Shown: positions 19,083-29,017, numbered from the stretch's first letter. The stretch: DNA of 64,000 nucleotides from Verrucomicrobiota bacterium (GCA_016199985.1 JACQFQ010000063.1:1-64000); one strand, 5' to 3'. Notes: generated by a model from the sequence alone, not told the origin. Numbers and translations are program-made.

Positions 19083-19420
19083 CTTTCGTATCCAGATCCG
19101 GATGATCCGGTTCACTGCTCATTTTCAATACTCGCCTTCAATATCGCCTGTACATATGACAACACCATGGCAGGATTGTTACTGTTATGAAAACTTCCCT
19201 GAGGCTTGTTGCCTCGTTTGGGTCGCCGGATTTCGCTTGGGGAGGACCCATCCGCGCCTTTCGTCCTCCTTTTCGCCTCATAACCCTGTGCGGGTCAGAG
19301 CTCTTCCCACGGGGGACCCAGCGCGCTGACGCCCGGTTTCGCGATAACCCCTTTGTGGGGAGTGAAAACCCTGATGCGGAAAGAGGGGGTCCGCCGACGG
19401 AGGATGAAAAACCCGGGCTG
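19083..19420. other. Intergenic, no gene seen
   Basis: Between the DUF772-like gene and the asparagine-synthetase homologue. Reading frames here are short or compositionally unlike coding sequence. No clear hairpin terminator or tRNA was found. Confidence 0.5.
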
Positions 19421-20743
19421 CTAGGCCTGGGAGAGTTCCAAGAACCGACGCCGGTAGTCAGCCTCCTGGCTGGGGAAGCGCTGACGGAGCGCGGATCGGG
19501 GGATCGCGCCATGCTGGAAGCGCCGCTTGGGGAAAACAGGAAGCTCGGCGCCGAAAACAGCCCGAATCCCTCGTCGGACGATCTCTCCCTTGAGCCCGTA
19601 GAGTGTGGGAACGTCGTATTGGGTGAGCTCAATAAAGGGAATGCCTTCGGCGACCTCGATGACGGACGGACGGGTGAACGGACTCAACGAGTCGAAGCCC
19701 ATCCGGCGCGCAGGAGCATACGTCCTGACATAGGCGCGGCTGAGACCTCCGCTGTAGGTCAGCGAGTGCTTGATCTTCCCGACGCCCCATCCCTCCTGGT
19801 AGAGCATTTGATTGTGAACCACGCTGCGGATGGTCAGCTCCGGGTTTTCCTCGATCGGGTAATCCTTGAGGTTCTCATCGCCGCCATCGCCGTCCAACAA
19901 GTGCTTCCAGTCTGGATACCGCTGCCGGATTCCGCGGCAAAGGGCCAAGCCCATGGCGGCGCACTCGACGTCGAGGGGCTTGTAATCCTCGATGAGGCTT
20001 AGTGTCTCCTCGATGCTCACGGTGTTCGGGCTCACCTCCACGGGTTCCAGGAACACCCCCAAGCCCAGCCCGTCGAGAAACCGTCGGGCTTGGGCGACAT
20101 CAGGTCCATTTCCCAGATCAAGGGTGAAAGCCTTCAGCCGACTTGGGCTCATCCCCAGCCGGAGCAGCACATGGTAGGTCGCAAGGAACACGGCGCCGCT
20201 GTCGATTCCGCCGGAAAAGCAAACACCCACGGGTTCCCGCTCGGGGATCTGGCGAAGCCACTCGGCGATCTCGTCCGCCAGAGCGCCGATATAGTTTCGG
20301 CCGATCGCGTCGAGATCCTTGGGTTGCGTATTGTGCTGCGGATCGAAGAAACGTGTGTAGACGGGGTCGGGGTCGGGGCAGCCGATGAGCTGGATCTCAA
20401 CGATGTGATGCGCCGGAGTCATCCGCGTGTAACTCGGATGGAACTGATTCTCGAACCCTTCGGACTTGAGCCACGACCGGAGAGCGTCGATGCGGTCGGC
20501 CACAATCAGCGCCGGTCCTTCATGCCGTTTGGCGAGAAAGTAACGCATGGGCCGATCCAACGATCGCGCCATCCGAACGGTCTTGCCTTCCTTGGAGACC
20601 AAGGCGAAGGAGCCACGGATGGCTCGCACCTGGCGGGAGTCGCCCGATAGGACGCGAGCGCGGGCTTCCTCGACGGACATGTCGGTGAGGCGATTGAGAG
20701 CGGGATCGAGAAGATCCACGACGCGTTCGAGGTATTGGCTCAT
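19421..20743 (-). CDS. Asparagine-synthetase homologue lacking the Cys2 nucleophile
   Basis: 440 residues, ATG at 20743. The C-terminal half has the ATP-pyrophosphatase loop FSGGIDSGAVF (about residue 180) and a LLDGDGGDENLKDYP motif equivalent to the GEGADE region of AsnB. The N-terminal half keeps traces of a glutamine-amidotransferase-2 fold (RGSFALVSKEGK, then RSLDRPMRYF), but it begins Met-Ser-Gln, so the catalytic Cys at position 2 is missing. It therefore cannot hydrolyse glutamine in the usual way. Related Cys-less enzymes include beta-lactam synthetase and lasso-peptide cyclases, so this may be an ammonia-dependent or non-asparagine ligase. It starts 42 bases after the sugar-dehydrogenase stop and may share its transcript. 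Confidence 0.75.
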   Translation of the reverse strand: MSQYLERVVDLLDPALNRLTDMSVEEARARVLSGDSRQVRAIRGSFALVSKEGKTVRMARSLDRPMRYFLAKRHEGPALIVADRIDALRSWLKSEGFENQFHPSYTRMTPAHHIVEIQLIGCPDPDPVYTRFFDPQHNTQPKDLDAIGRNYIGALADEIAEWLRQIPEREPVGVCFSGGIDSGAVFLATYHVLLRLGMSPSRLKAFTLDLGNGPDVAQARRFLDGLGLGVFLEPVEVSPNTVSIEETLSLIEDYKPLDVECAAMGLALCRGIRQRYPDWKHLLDGDGGDENLKDYPIEENPELTIRSVVHNQMLYQEGWGVGKIKHSLTYSGGLSRAYVRTYAPARRMGFDSLSPFTRPSVIEVAEGIPFIELTQYDVPTLYGLKGEIVRRGIRAVFGAELPVFPKRRFQHGAIPRSALRQRFPSQEADYRRRFLELSQA

Positions 20744-20785
20744 AGCGCAGAGCTTAGAAAACGAGCGACAACTCGCCAGTGAATT

Positions 20786-22306
20786 CTAACGGCTGGCTTG
20801 GGCGTCCGCGTGATACTCAAGCCGCACGATTTGAGTGTCCTTGTTGTTTCCCCACGCAGTTCCGTACTCGATGAGATAAAGACAGCCATCCGGGCCGAGC
20901 TCAAGGTCCATAGGGCGTTTGAAGGTCATGTTGGGGCAGATCCGCTCCATCCGTGGCTTTCCGTCCGGGCCGCGCTCCATGTTCTCCTGGGCGTCCAAAT
21001 GCACCGCGACAATCCAGTTGCGCGACCACTCGTAGATAAAGAGGCAGCGATCGAACGCCTTGGGCAGCTTATGCGGGGACTGAAGAGACGCGTCGAAGTA
21101 GTAGAGAGGCCCGGCCATGGCGGTGCGGCCCCCTCCCGCGTTCAACACCGGGAACTTGGCGCTTGGCCCGGCGGGATAGGAGATGAAAGCGGGCTGGGCG
21201 GGAGGCAGTTGGGCGACGCCGGTATTGTTGGGGGAGTGATTCACCGGTTTCGCGGGGTCGAACTTAAAGTCGTTGGTCTTCCTGGTGAAATCCCAGTGCC
21301 AGTAGGCCCTGTTTTCGCCAACGAAGTAGGGCCATCCAAAGTTGCCCGCCTTCCTTGCTTGATTGATCTCGTCGTAGCCCGCCGGCCCGCGCGTTTCATT
21401 CATGCCGCCCGCGTCGGGTCCCACATCGCCCCAATAGAGGGTCCCGGTCTTGGGATCAATGCTTACTCGAAAGGGATTGCGGCAACCCATGGCGTAGATT
21501 TCAGGCCGCGTGCCCGGCGTGCCCACGGGGAAGAGGTTCCCCGCTGGAATCGAGTAGCCGCCCTCCGGCTTGGGCGTGATCCGCAGAACTTTCCCGCGAA
21601 GGTCGTTCGCGTTCGCGGCGGATTTCTGCGCGTCCCAGGGAGATCGCCCCGACCGTTCATCCACGGGCGCGTAGCCGTCGGATTCGAACGGATTGGTGTT
21701 GTCGCCGATCGACATGAAGAGGTTTCCGGCAGAGTCGAACCCCAACGAGCCCCCGACATGGCAGCACTGCTCCCGCTGGGTTCGCACTTCAATGATCGTC
21801 GTCTCGGAGCCTGGGTCGAGTTGCTCGTCCTTCAGGGTGAAGCGGGAGACACGAATGATTCCCGACTTCTTCCCGTCCGCATCGGTCAGTGTGTCCGGCA
21901 ATGATCGATTCAGATACAGCCAGTTGTTCTCAGGAAAACGGGGGTCCAGAGTCATGCCCAGGAGCCCATCCTCCAGTCCGGCGAAGACCTTGAGGGAGGC
22001 GATCGCGGAGGTCTTCTTGCTTTGAGGGCTCCACATCTTGACGACGCCGGCTCGTTCCGCCCAAAAGACCCTCCCGTCCTTGGCCACGGATAGCTCCATG
22101 GGGTCGACGATCGTGTCTTCGATCGGACCCCCCGTCTCCATCGCGTGGTCGGCATCCAGAATGACCTTGCGAAATGGCCCGTCGGACTGAGGTCCGGTGG
22201 GAACAGGGGGCGCGTCGGCGGCGCGGGCGGCAAGGGCCGCAGCGGAAAGGATCCAGGCGGCGCTCACGCTGGTGATAACGGTTTTGAACGAGGATTGAGT
22301 CATCAT
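20786..22306 (-). CDS. Exported PQQ-type sugar dehydrogenase (GSDH family)
   Basis: 506 residues with a signal peptide (MMTQSSFKTV, hydrophobic core AAWILSAAALAARA). The glucose/sorbosone dehydrogenase beta-propeller is supported by DPMELSVAKDGRVFWAER, GLLGMTLDPRFPENNWLYL, EQCCHVGGSLGFDSAGNLF, MSIGDNTNPF and AMGCRNPFRVSIDP. These match soluble-type PQQ sugar dehydrogenases, which oxidise sugars in the periplasm. The vicinal Cys pair in EQCCHVGG is notable. Substrate is not readable. ATG at 22306 (a second ATG follows at once). Confidence 0.85.
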   Translation of the reverse strand: MMTQSSFKTVITSVSAAWILSAAALAARAADAPPVPTGPQSDGPFRKVILDADHAMETGGPIEDTIVDPMELSVAKDGRVFWAERAGVVKMWSPQSKKTSAIASLKVFAGLEDGLLGMTLDPRFPENNWLYLNRSLPDTLTDADGKKSGIIRVSRFTLKDEQLDPGSETTIIEVRTQREQCCHVGGSLGFDSAGNLFMSIGDNTNPFESDGYAPVDERSGRSPWDAQKSAANANDLRGKVLRITPKPEGGYSIPAGNLFPVGTPGTRPEIYAMGCRNPFRVSIDPKTGTLYWGDVGPDAGGMNETRGPAGYDEINQARKAGNFGWPYFVGENRAYWHWDFTRKTNDFKFDPAKPVNHSPNNTGVAQLPPAQPAFISYPAGPSAKFPVLNAGGGRTAMAGPLYYFDASLQSPHKLPKAFDRCLFIYEWSRNWIVAVHLDAQENMERGPDGKPRMERICPNMTFKRPMDLELGPDGCLYLIEYGTAWGNNKDTQIVRLEYHADAQASR

Positions 22307-22352
22307 TTAGAGGGAGTATGGACTCGGAAAAAGAGGGGAAATTCAAGCGACA

Positions 22353-23777
22353 TCATGGCGAATCTGAGGAAGTCGGCTCGTCGCCACGCCGGGGGGAGAT
22401 CCCCGGCCGGGACCAAAACACATACGCCATCAATCCAGCCCCGAGCGTGCCGGCGCTGACAACCAGCGCGGTTATGCCCGAAGTGAAGAAGAGAAACAGC
22501 CAGCCGAACAACGCCAGGAAGCTGGGCAGAGGGTACCAGGGCATCCGGTAGGGGCGGGGCAGGTCGGGACGGAGCCGTCGGAGCAGTGTGAGGGCGACGA
22601 TCTGTCCGATGAAGAGCACGAGGATGCGCAGGGTGATCAGCCAATTGATAACGTCATCCAGCGGGAGCAGAGCGCAGCCGATCGCCACCCCGCCCACCAC
22701 GAGGAGGGACACATGCGGGAATCGACGCGAAGGATGGATGCGGGAGAAAATGGAAAAGAAACCGCCATCCATCGCCGCGGCGTAGGGGATGCGCGAGTAG
22801 CCGAGGAGCAGGGCGAACACGGACGCCAGCGTCGTCCAAAGCACGAGCACCGTGAAAACACCGGCCACGCCGCGTCCGTAGACGCGCTCCATCAGCGAGG
22901 ACGCGACAAACTGAGCCACCTTGGGGTGTGTGTTCGCCGGGACAAACTCCTGCCAGGGGATGACTCCGATGATGGACAGGTTCACGCCCACATAAATGAG
23001 CGCGACCGCGAGCAGGCTGAGGAATATCGACCTTGGAATCGTGCGTCCCGGGTCGCGCACCTCATCGCCCAAGAAGCAGATGTCGTAGTAACCCAGATAA
23101 TCGTAGATTCCAATCGCCCCCGCCGCGCCCAAACTGCCCCAGAAGGAAGACTTCATCTCAAACGCGTGCGCGGGGAAATCGAACGCGATCTTGGGATCGA
23201 AGTGGATCGCCCCTGTCACCAGGATCGACGCCACGGTCAACAGGCTTCCCGCCCAGAGCGCGAGCGTGAGCTTCGCGATGGAATGGATCCGCCGATACAG
23301 CAGCGCCACGACGCCCACGCCTAACGCGGCCACGACCGCCGCCTCCTCGCCACGCGTCATGGAGGGCCAGAGATAGCCCAGATAATTCTTGAACCCAATG
23401 TAGCCGGAGGCGATTTCCAACGGACCGCTGAGCACGAACTGCCAGATGAAAAGGAATGAGATGACCCGGCCCCAGGATCGCGGGCCGAAGCCCTCCCGGA
23501 GATAGACGTAACTCCCGCCGGATCCAGGGAGCGCCGCTCCGAGTTCGCTCCAAACCATGCTGTCCGGGATCGTGATCAGGAGAGCGACCACCCATCCGAG
23601 CATCGCTTGCGGACCTCCCATGGCGGTGAAAAGCAGCGGGATTGTGAGGAACGGTCCCACTCCCATCATATTCGACATGTTCAGCGCCGTCGCGGAGAGC
23701 AGGCCGAATCGGCGCTCCAACTGCGAGGAGACGGCCGGAGTGGAGGAGGGCCCTGGGTCGGCGGAAGGCGCAGGCAT
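22353..23777 (-). CDS. APC-family amino acid permease
   Basis: 474 residues from the ATG at 23777 (MPAPSADPG), with about twelve TM segments. Landmarks are the first helix NMSNMMGVGPFLTIPLLF, PGSGGSYVYLREGFGP in TM3 region and GIYDYLGYYDICFLGDEVRDPGRTIPRS, all typical of the AmpG-like/APC transporters (PF13520). The substrate is not readable; polyamine or amino acid uptake is usual. The frame is open well upstream to 24299, but this extension is not transporter-like. It ends 46 bases before the sugar dehydrogenase start. Confidence 0.85.
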   Translation of the reverse strand: MPAPSADPGPSSTPAVSSQLERRFGLLSATALNMSNMMGVGPFLTIPLLFTAMGGPQAMLGWVVALLITIPDSMVWSELGAALPGSGGSYVYLREGFGPRSWGRVISFLFIWQFVLSGPLEIASGYIGFKNYLGYLWPSMTRGEEAAVVAALGVGVVALLYRRIHSIAKLTLALWAGSLLTVASILVTGAIHFDPKIAFDFPAHAFEMKSSFWGSLGAAGAIGIYDYLGYYDICFLGDEVRDPGRTIPRSIFLSLLAVALIYVGVNLSIIGVIPWQEFVPANTHPKVAQFVASSLMERVYGRGVAGVFTVLVLWTTLASVFALLLGYSRIPYAAAMDGGFFSIFSRIHPSRRFPHVSLLVVGGVAIGCALLPLDDVINWLITLRILVLFIGQIVALTLLRRLRPDLPRPYRMPWYPLPSFLALFGWLFLFFTSGITALVVSAGTLGAGLMAYVFWSRPGISPRRGDEPTSSDSP

Positions 23778-24275
23778 GCGAAGCGAGCAAAGTGCATCCT
23801 TATCCGCAGTGTCAAGAGTGCGGGCGCAGGCGGCGGACGCCCAGGCGGCCTCCGCCAACGGGATTCGTCCAAGGATTTCGGACGCGCTCCATCCCTTGTG
23901 TCCCAAACCTGGGAATGTCCCTGACTCGATCCTGGGGCTGATCTTCTTCGACGACTTCGCTGTCTCGAGGGAGGACACTCGGGACAGTGGGGCGCATCGG
24001 AATGAGACAGCGTCGGAGCGTTCATCCGACTGAGCGATGAGGATTCTGCTGGGTAAAAACCACAGCGCTTCGCGATGGAGGGCAAGGACATCCCGTGTTC
24101 GAGGCTTCAGCGGAGCCGCCTGGAAGGAGGGGCCAGAGCCACTTGCATCCATTCGCGACACACGGGGCGCGGCGCGTGCTGGAGATAGTCTGGAAATGGG
24201 ACGAGGGGAGGCTGGACCCCGATTGCCTCTGGACAGGAAGCCCTTGGCATCGCGGGTGCTGAACGCCGACCGCGT
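23778..24275. other. Divergent intergenic region between permease and pilM
   Basis: About 500 bases between divergently transcribed genes. It must hold promoters for both sides, but no -35/-10 pair was convincing by eye. Open frames here run antisense to each other and look non-coding. Confidence 0.4.
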
Positions 24276-25361
24276 ATGGGTTTGCCTCTGATCAGTCAAG
24301 GATCGAGACGTCCTGATCAGCTGATAGCCGTTGATCTAGGAGGTTGCCAGTCGAAAGCAGTGCACGTGCAGCGCCGTGGCGGCGGATGGGCTCTGCTGAA
24401 TTTTGCTTTGGTCGAGGCCCCGCCGCCCGACAAGCACCGCAATCCTGAAACTCTCGCTGAACATTTCAAGGCGATCGTCGCCGCGCTTGGCAATCCCAAA
24501 GCCAAGGCGCTGGTGACCGCGATTGGGGTTGAGGAAGCTGTGCTCAAGCAGATTGAGCTGCCGATGATGGCGTCCGAGGACGTTCGCCACATGCTGAAGC
24601 TCAACTCCAAGACGTATCTCCAGCTGGACCTCCCCGATCATCTTTTCGACTGCGCCTACCTTCCCCCGCGCCAGGCCACGCCCGCGGCCCCGGCGGACGG
24701 CGCGAAGCCGGCCAGCGCAGGCCAGCAGAAATTCAAGGTTCTTGTGACCGGCGCGCCGAGGAAAACCGTCGAGGCGATCCAGTCGGCGGCCAAGGCGGCC
24801 GGCCTGACGGCGGAAAGCATCATCCCTTCAATGATCGGGCCGTCGAACGCGTTTGAGTTTGTTGAACCCGACTCCTTTCACAAGGAGGTCGTGGGGTTGG
24901 TCGACATCGGATTCAAGCATTCCTCGATCGTCATCCTGGACGCCGGGGAGATGTTGCTGAACCGCGTTGTGCACATCGGCAGCGAGAAGATCACCGGCAG
25001 CCTCGCGGAGGCGATGGGCATCACACTGTCCGAGGCCGAGGGAATCAAGGTGGGGATGCCCTCCGAGGTGCAGCCCACTCTGGAGGCGGTCATCGCCCCG
25101 CTGGGAAGGGAGCTGCGCGCATCGTTTGATTTCTTCGAGCATCAGCAGGACAAAACCATCGCGCAGGTTTTTGTCTCCGGAGGCGCCGCTCGTAACGAGA
25201 TCATTGTTCAGGCGCTCCAGAACATGCTGATGGTGCCCTGCCGCAGCTGGAATCCGACGAAGTTCGTCCAGATGGCGGTTCCGGCCGACAAGCAAGGCGA
25301 GGTGGAGCAGTTCGCGCCGCAGCTATCGGTCGCCCTCGGATCCGCGGCCGCCTCCTTCTGA
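24276..25361 (+). CDS. pilM: Type IV pilus / type II secretion inner-membrane platform protein PilM
   Basis: 361 residues with an actin-like ATPase fold: IAVDLGGCQSKAVHV (phosphate 1), a central VGLVDIGFKHSSIVILDAG (phosphate 2) and VFVSGGAARNEII (adenosine region). PilM is a cytoplasmic FtsA-like protein that binds the N-terminal peptide of PilN. It is first in a run of five genes, 18 bases before the PilN-like gene. No SD site is seen before the ATG at 24276. A short Ala/Pro-rich insert (about residues 131-150) is unusual. Confidence 0.85.
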   Translation: MGLPLISQGSRRPDQLIAVDLGGCQSKAVHVQRRGGGWALLNFALVEAPPPDKHRNPETLAEHFKAIVAALGNPKAKALVTAIGVEEAVLKQIELPMMASEDVRHMLKLNSKTYLQLDLPDHLFDCAYLPPRQATPAAPADGAKPASAGQQKFKVLVTGAPRKTVEAIQSAAKAAGLTAESIIPSMIGPSNAFEFVEPDSFHKEVVGLVDIGFKHSSIVILDAGEMLLNRVVHIGSEKITGSLAEAMGITLSEAEGIKVGMPSEVQPTLEAVIAPLGRELRASFDFFEHQQDKTIAQVFVSGGAARNEIIVQALQNMLMVPCRSWNPTKFVQMAVPADKQGEVEQFAPQLSVALGSAAASF

Positions 25362-25379
25362 ACCTCAAACGATCGTTCT

Positions 25380-26060
25380 ATGCCGATTCGACTTAATCTC
25401 CTCCGCGAACATCAGGAAGCTGAAGAAGCGCGTCGTCGCGATCCGGTGAAGCGCGCGGTCCTCGGCGGCGTGGTCATTGTGATCTGCATGCTCGGCTGGG
25501 CGATGGTGCTTCAGTTCAAGGCCATCCGATCCAACGCCGAGTACAGCGGCATCCAGGGCCACGCGCAAGCGATCGAGAAGATGCACAAGCAGGTTCTCGA
25601 GAACAAGAGGCTGGCCGCGGAAGCCGAGGACCATCTGATCGCGCTTCAGCGCCTCACGACGAATCGCTTTCTTTGGGGCAACGCTCTTCAGGGCCTGCAG
25701 CATCTGCTCGCCGACACGGAGGGCATCTCCATCACGCGCGTTCGCGGCGAGCAGGTCTTCTCGCAGCAGGCGGAGTCCAAGGCCAAATCCCCGAAGGAGG
25801 GAGTCGCGCGTCCCGCCACGGCGACCGAGCGCATCGTGATCACGGTGGACGCCCGCGACGCGAGCACGCAGCCCGGCGACCAGGTCGCGAAGCTGAAGGC
25901 CTCCCTGGCGACACCCCTCGTTCCGAAGGGGGCGCCCGCCATCACCAATCAGGTGGCTCTGCTGAACATCTCGGCGCCGCAGACCGACAAGGAAGGCTCA
26001 GGGGCTTCCTTTGTCACGTTCACCCTGCAGTCCACCTACGCGGAGCGAGTGAGGCAGTGA
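25380..26060 (+). CDS. PilN-like inner-membrane assembly protein
   Basis: 226 residues. The N-terminus MPIRLNLLREHQEAEE is the PilM-binding INLLP-type motif, followed by one TM segment (about residues 34-54) and a coiled-coil/ferredoxin-like periplasmic part. Motif, single-pass topology and position directly after pilM support PilN. Confidence 0.78.
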   Translation: MPIRLNLLREHQEAEEARRRDPVKRAVLGGVVIVICMLGWAMVLQFKAIRSNAEYSGIQGHAQAIEKMHKQVLENKRLAAEAEDHLIALQRLTTNRFLWGNALQGLQHLLADTEGISITRVRGEQVFSQQAESKAKSPKEGVARPATATERIVITVDARDASTQPGDQVAKLKASLATPLVPKGAPAITNQVALLNISAPQTDKEGSGASFVTFTLQSTYAERVRQ

Positions 26061-26156
26061 CGTGACGGGAACGAACCCGGTCTCCCGACGACGACGAAGG
26101 AAAACGAACCCATTGAGATCGCCCGTCCGCAGGCTCGGGCGGAGACAAAGCAGCGA

Positions 26157-26750
26157 ATGAAAAAACTCAGCAAGGATAAGCGCAACAAGCTGGCCTTGGT
26201 CACCGTGGCGTCGCTCGTGGTCGCCGCGGCGCTCTGGTTCACGCTGATCGCCGCCCAGAAATCCAACTTGATCGACCTGGCCAATCGCAACGCCGAGGAG
26301 CTTCGGAAACTGGAGTTGGCGCAGAAGGTGGTCGACACCCGCGTCGAGGCGGAGAAGCGCTTGGAGGAAACCAAGGGCCGCCTGCGCGAGATCGAGAACG
26401 ACATGGTCAAGGGCGACATGTACGACTGGATCATCCAAACGGTGAAGACCTTCAAGTCGCCGTACCGCGATCGCATCGATATTCCCAATTTCAGCCGCGA
26501 GGTCGTGGGCGACATTCCCATGTTTCCCAGGTTCCCGTATCGCGCCGCGACCTACAACATCCGGGGCACCGCGTACTATCACGATTTGGGACGGTTCATC
26601 GCCGACCTGGAGAACCGTTTTCCCTTCATGCGTGTCCAGAATCTGGAATTGGAGCCGGCTTCCAGCACCAGCGCCACCGCAACGGAAGACAAGGAGAAAC
26701 TCGCCTTCCGTTTCGAGCTGGTCGCGTTGGTCCGCCCGACACGCCCATGA
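26157..26750 (+). CDS. PilO-like inner-membrane assembly protein
   Basis: 197 residues with a basic N-terminus, one TM segment (about residues 12-35), a coiled coil (about 40-80) and a C-terminal beta-alpha domain with YNIRGTAYYHDLGRFIADLENRFPFMRVQNLEL, shortened here as the conserved PilO core. PilO pairs with PilN. It starts 96 bases after the PilN-like stop and overlaps the next frame by 4 bases if that one begins at 26747. Confidence 0.75.
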   Translation: MKKLSKDKRNKLALVTVASLVVAAALWFTLIAAQKSNLIDLANRNAEELRKLELAQKVVDTRVEAEKRLEETKGRLREIENDMVKGDMYDWIIQTVKTFKSPYRDRIDIPNFSREVVGDIPMFPRFPYRAATYNIRGTAYYHDLGRFIADLENRFPFMRVQNLELEPASSTSATATEDKEKLAFRFELVALVRPTRP

Positions 26751-26773
26751 ACCGAGCCAACCCTCACGACTCC

Positions 26774-27304
26774 ATGAAACACTTCCTCATCACCGTGCTC
26801 CTAGGTCTTGTGTGGATCAGCCCTTGCGGGGGCGAGCCGACGAAAGCCGCCGCGCCGTCGCCGTCGCCGTCAGCCGCCTCCAAGCCTGGGGATAAGGCGG
26901 CCGCCGCCAGAGCGCGCGAGAAAGCCTCCGCGGACATTGTCTTCACGCCCTCGTTCTTCGAGGACAGCGCTCGTAACAAGGAGACGTTCGGGAAGGATAT
27001 CTTCTTTCCCAACACACAGCGCTTCAAAGCGGAGACGCAGGAGAACAATCCCAACGGAAAGCCGGCGCAGGACACCGCGTCATTGATTGTCAAGAATCTG
27101 GTCTTGAAAGGCATCTCCGGCGCGGGCGCCCGACGTTTGGCGTTGCTCAACAACCGGACACTGGGTGTCGGCGAGGTGTGGGATTTCAAGCTCAACGGCC
27201 AAGTCCACCGGATCAAGTGCGAGGAGATTAGGCCTCATTCCGTCCTGCTGAACATCCAGGGAGTCGTCGAGCGGCAAGAAATTCAGCTCAAGACGAGCCT
27301 CTGA
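26774..27304 (+). CDS. Exported protein in pilP position of the pilus operon
   Basis: 176 residues from the ATG at 26774 (MKHFLITVLLGLVWIS), which gives a good signal peptide; an ATG at 26747 overlapping the PilO-like stop by ATGA is possible. An Ala/Pro-rich stretch is followed by a small beta domain (LVLKGISGAGARRLALLNNRTL, abbreviated: beta strands around residues 100-150). Position between PilO-like and the secretin is that of PilP, which links the inner-membrane complex to the secretin. The sequence itself is too divergent to call. Confidence 0.65.
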   Translation: MKHFLITVLLGLVWISPCGGEPTKAAAPSPSPSAASKPGDKAAAARAREKASADIVFTPSFFEDSARNKETFGKDIFFPNTQRFKAETQENNPNGKPAQDTASLIVKNLVLKGISGAGARRLALLNNRTLGVGEVWDFKLNGQVHRIKCEEIRPHSVLLNIQGVVERQEIQLKTSL

Positions 27305-27346
27305 TGGCTTGGTCCGGGAATTGCGTCACATCGAATCAGGAACTTT

Positions 27347-29017
27347 ATGAAAAAGTCCGTTGTTAGCATCACGATCGCGAGCCTCCTTGTGTCCACGTGC
27401 CTGTCATGGGCCGCGGCGGACGGCAAGGGCGGCGACGCGCCTCTTCCCGCTCCCGCGGAGAAGACCGCCGAACCTGGAACCCCGGCGGACACTGAGAAGC
27501 CGCCTGAGAATCAGGCGCCCTCTCCCGCTGAGACCCCCGCGCCGAAGGGCGGCCCGGACGGCGCCCCGACCCCGGCCCTCCCTCCTGCTCCCGGCGGCGC
27601 TGAAGAGCAGTCGACAAATGTCGTCGCCGGGGCCGCGCAGCCTGGCGCCCCGACCGAAACTCCCGCGGGTCCCGACGGCACCGAGGTGGTGCCCCTGATC
27701 GTCATCGACGATGTTCCGCTCACCGATGCGATCCGGAATCTGGCCCGTCAATCCGGCCTCAATTTCCAGTTCGACCCGCGGGTGACGAACCCGCAGCCCG
27801 GCGCCGATGGGAAGGCCGCAGCGCCGCCGAATGTGTCCTTTCGCTGGGAGAATGTCTCCGCTCAGGACGCGCTGGTCGCGCTGCTCGACAACTTCAACCT
27901 GCAGCTCGTGCGCGTCCCCAACTCCCGGATCGCCAAGATCACGATCAAGGATCCGAAGGCCGAGGAACCCTTGATCTCGCGGATCGTGCAGCTGCGATTC
28001 GCGGATCCGACCAATACGGTGACCTTGATCAAACCGACCCTGAGCGCCCGGAGCCAGGTGCTCGCGGACGTCCGCACGTCGCAGCTGATTGTCAGCACCA
28101 CGGCGCGCGAGTGGGAGACCGTGAGCAATGTCATCACGCGCATCGACACGCCGACCAAGCAGGTGCTGATCGAGTCGCGCATGCTGGAGACCGCGAAGAA
28201 TCCGACGGCGATCCGCGGGATCGACTGGGCGAATACGCTGGAAGGCCAGAAGTTTTCCCTGGGGAACAACGCGGCCGGCGCCGCCGGCTCGATTATGACG
28301 GATCCTCGGGCGGCGTTTAACGCCAGCACGGCGTTTCTGACCGCGGACGGCGTGAACGCGGTGCTCTCCTTCCTGAACAAGGAGTCCGACACCGAGGTGA
28401 TCGCCACACCGCGCGCTGTGACGCTCGACAATCAGGCCGCCACCCTCCAGGTCACCAAGGCCTATCCGATTTTCAAGGTCACGCCCGGCTCCGCGAACAG
28501 CCCGCCGGCGGCTGAAATCACCTACACCAACATCGGCGTGATCTTGCAGGTGACCCCTCGCATCACGGCGAACAATTATATCTCGCTGCGCGTGATTCCC
28601 GAGGTTTCGAACATCGATTCCAAGGACAGCCAGCAGGCGGACAGCAAGGTTTTCACCGCGAACATCTACGCCATCCGCCGCGCCGACACGCATGTGATGA
28701 TCCCGAGCGGCAACACCTTGGTGATGGGCGGCCTGATCAGCGACAACACATCGACCACCATGAGCAAAGTGCCGCTCCTCGGGGACGCGCCAGGGCTCGG
28801 CGCCCTGTTCCGGCACAAGAAGAACGTCAGGAACAAGCAGAACCTGCTGATTTTTATCACGCCCACCGTGGTGGAAGATGACTCGTTCTCGCCCAATCAC
28901 CGCGGCGCCGAGTTCCTCAAGACCAAGTACGAAGACACCCCGGACGTCGACGAGAGCTACTGGAACAGCGCGAAGCCCGCGGACTGGACCCGGCCCAAGA
29001 AGTCGGCGTCGAAGTAA
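27347..29017 (+). CDS. Type IV pilus/type II secretion system secretin (PilQ/GspD)
   Basis: 556 residues with signal peptide (KKSVVSITIASLLVSTCLSW), then a Pro/Ala-rich linker of about 85 residues, N-domains (VPLTDAIRNLARQSGLNF near 125; QLRFADPTNTVTLIKPTL near 215), and the C-terminal secretin beta-barrel (VIATPRAVTLDNQAATLQV; SGNTLVMGGLISDN; SKVPLLGDAPGLGALFRHK; NLLIFITPTVV). Such rings form the outer-membrane pore. A good SD, AGGAA at 27338, supports the ATG at 27347. The cognate assembly ATPases, PilC and major pilins are not in this window. Confidence 0.9.
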   Translation: MKKSVVSITIASLLVSTCLSWAAADGKGGDAPLPAPAEKTAEPGTPADTEKPPENQAPSPAETPAPKGGPDGAPTPALPPAPGGAEEQSTNVVAGAAQPGAPTETPAGPDGTEVVPLIVIDDVPLTDAIRNLARQSGLNFQFDPRVTNPQPGADGKAAAPPNVSFRWENVSAQDALVALLDNFNLQLVRVPNSRIAKITIKDPKAEEPLISRIVQLRFADPTNTVTLIKPTLSARSQVLADVRTSQLIVSTTAREWETVSNVITRIDTPTKQVLIESRMLETAKNPTAIRGIDWANTLEGQKFSLGNNAAGAAGSIMTDPRAAFNASTAFLTADGVNAVLSFLNKESDTEVIATPRAVTLDNQAATLQVTKAYPIFKVTPGSANSPPAAEITYTNIGVILQVTPRITANNYISLRVIPEVSNIDSKDSQQADSKVFTANIYAIRRADTHVMIPSGNTLVMGGLISDNTSTTMSKVPLLGDAPGLGALFRHKKNVRNKQNLLIFITPTVVEDDSFSPNHRGAEFLKTKYEDTPDVDESYWNSAKPADWTRPKKSASK

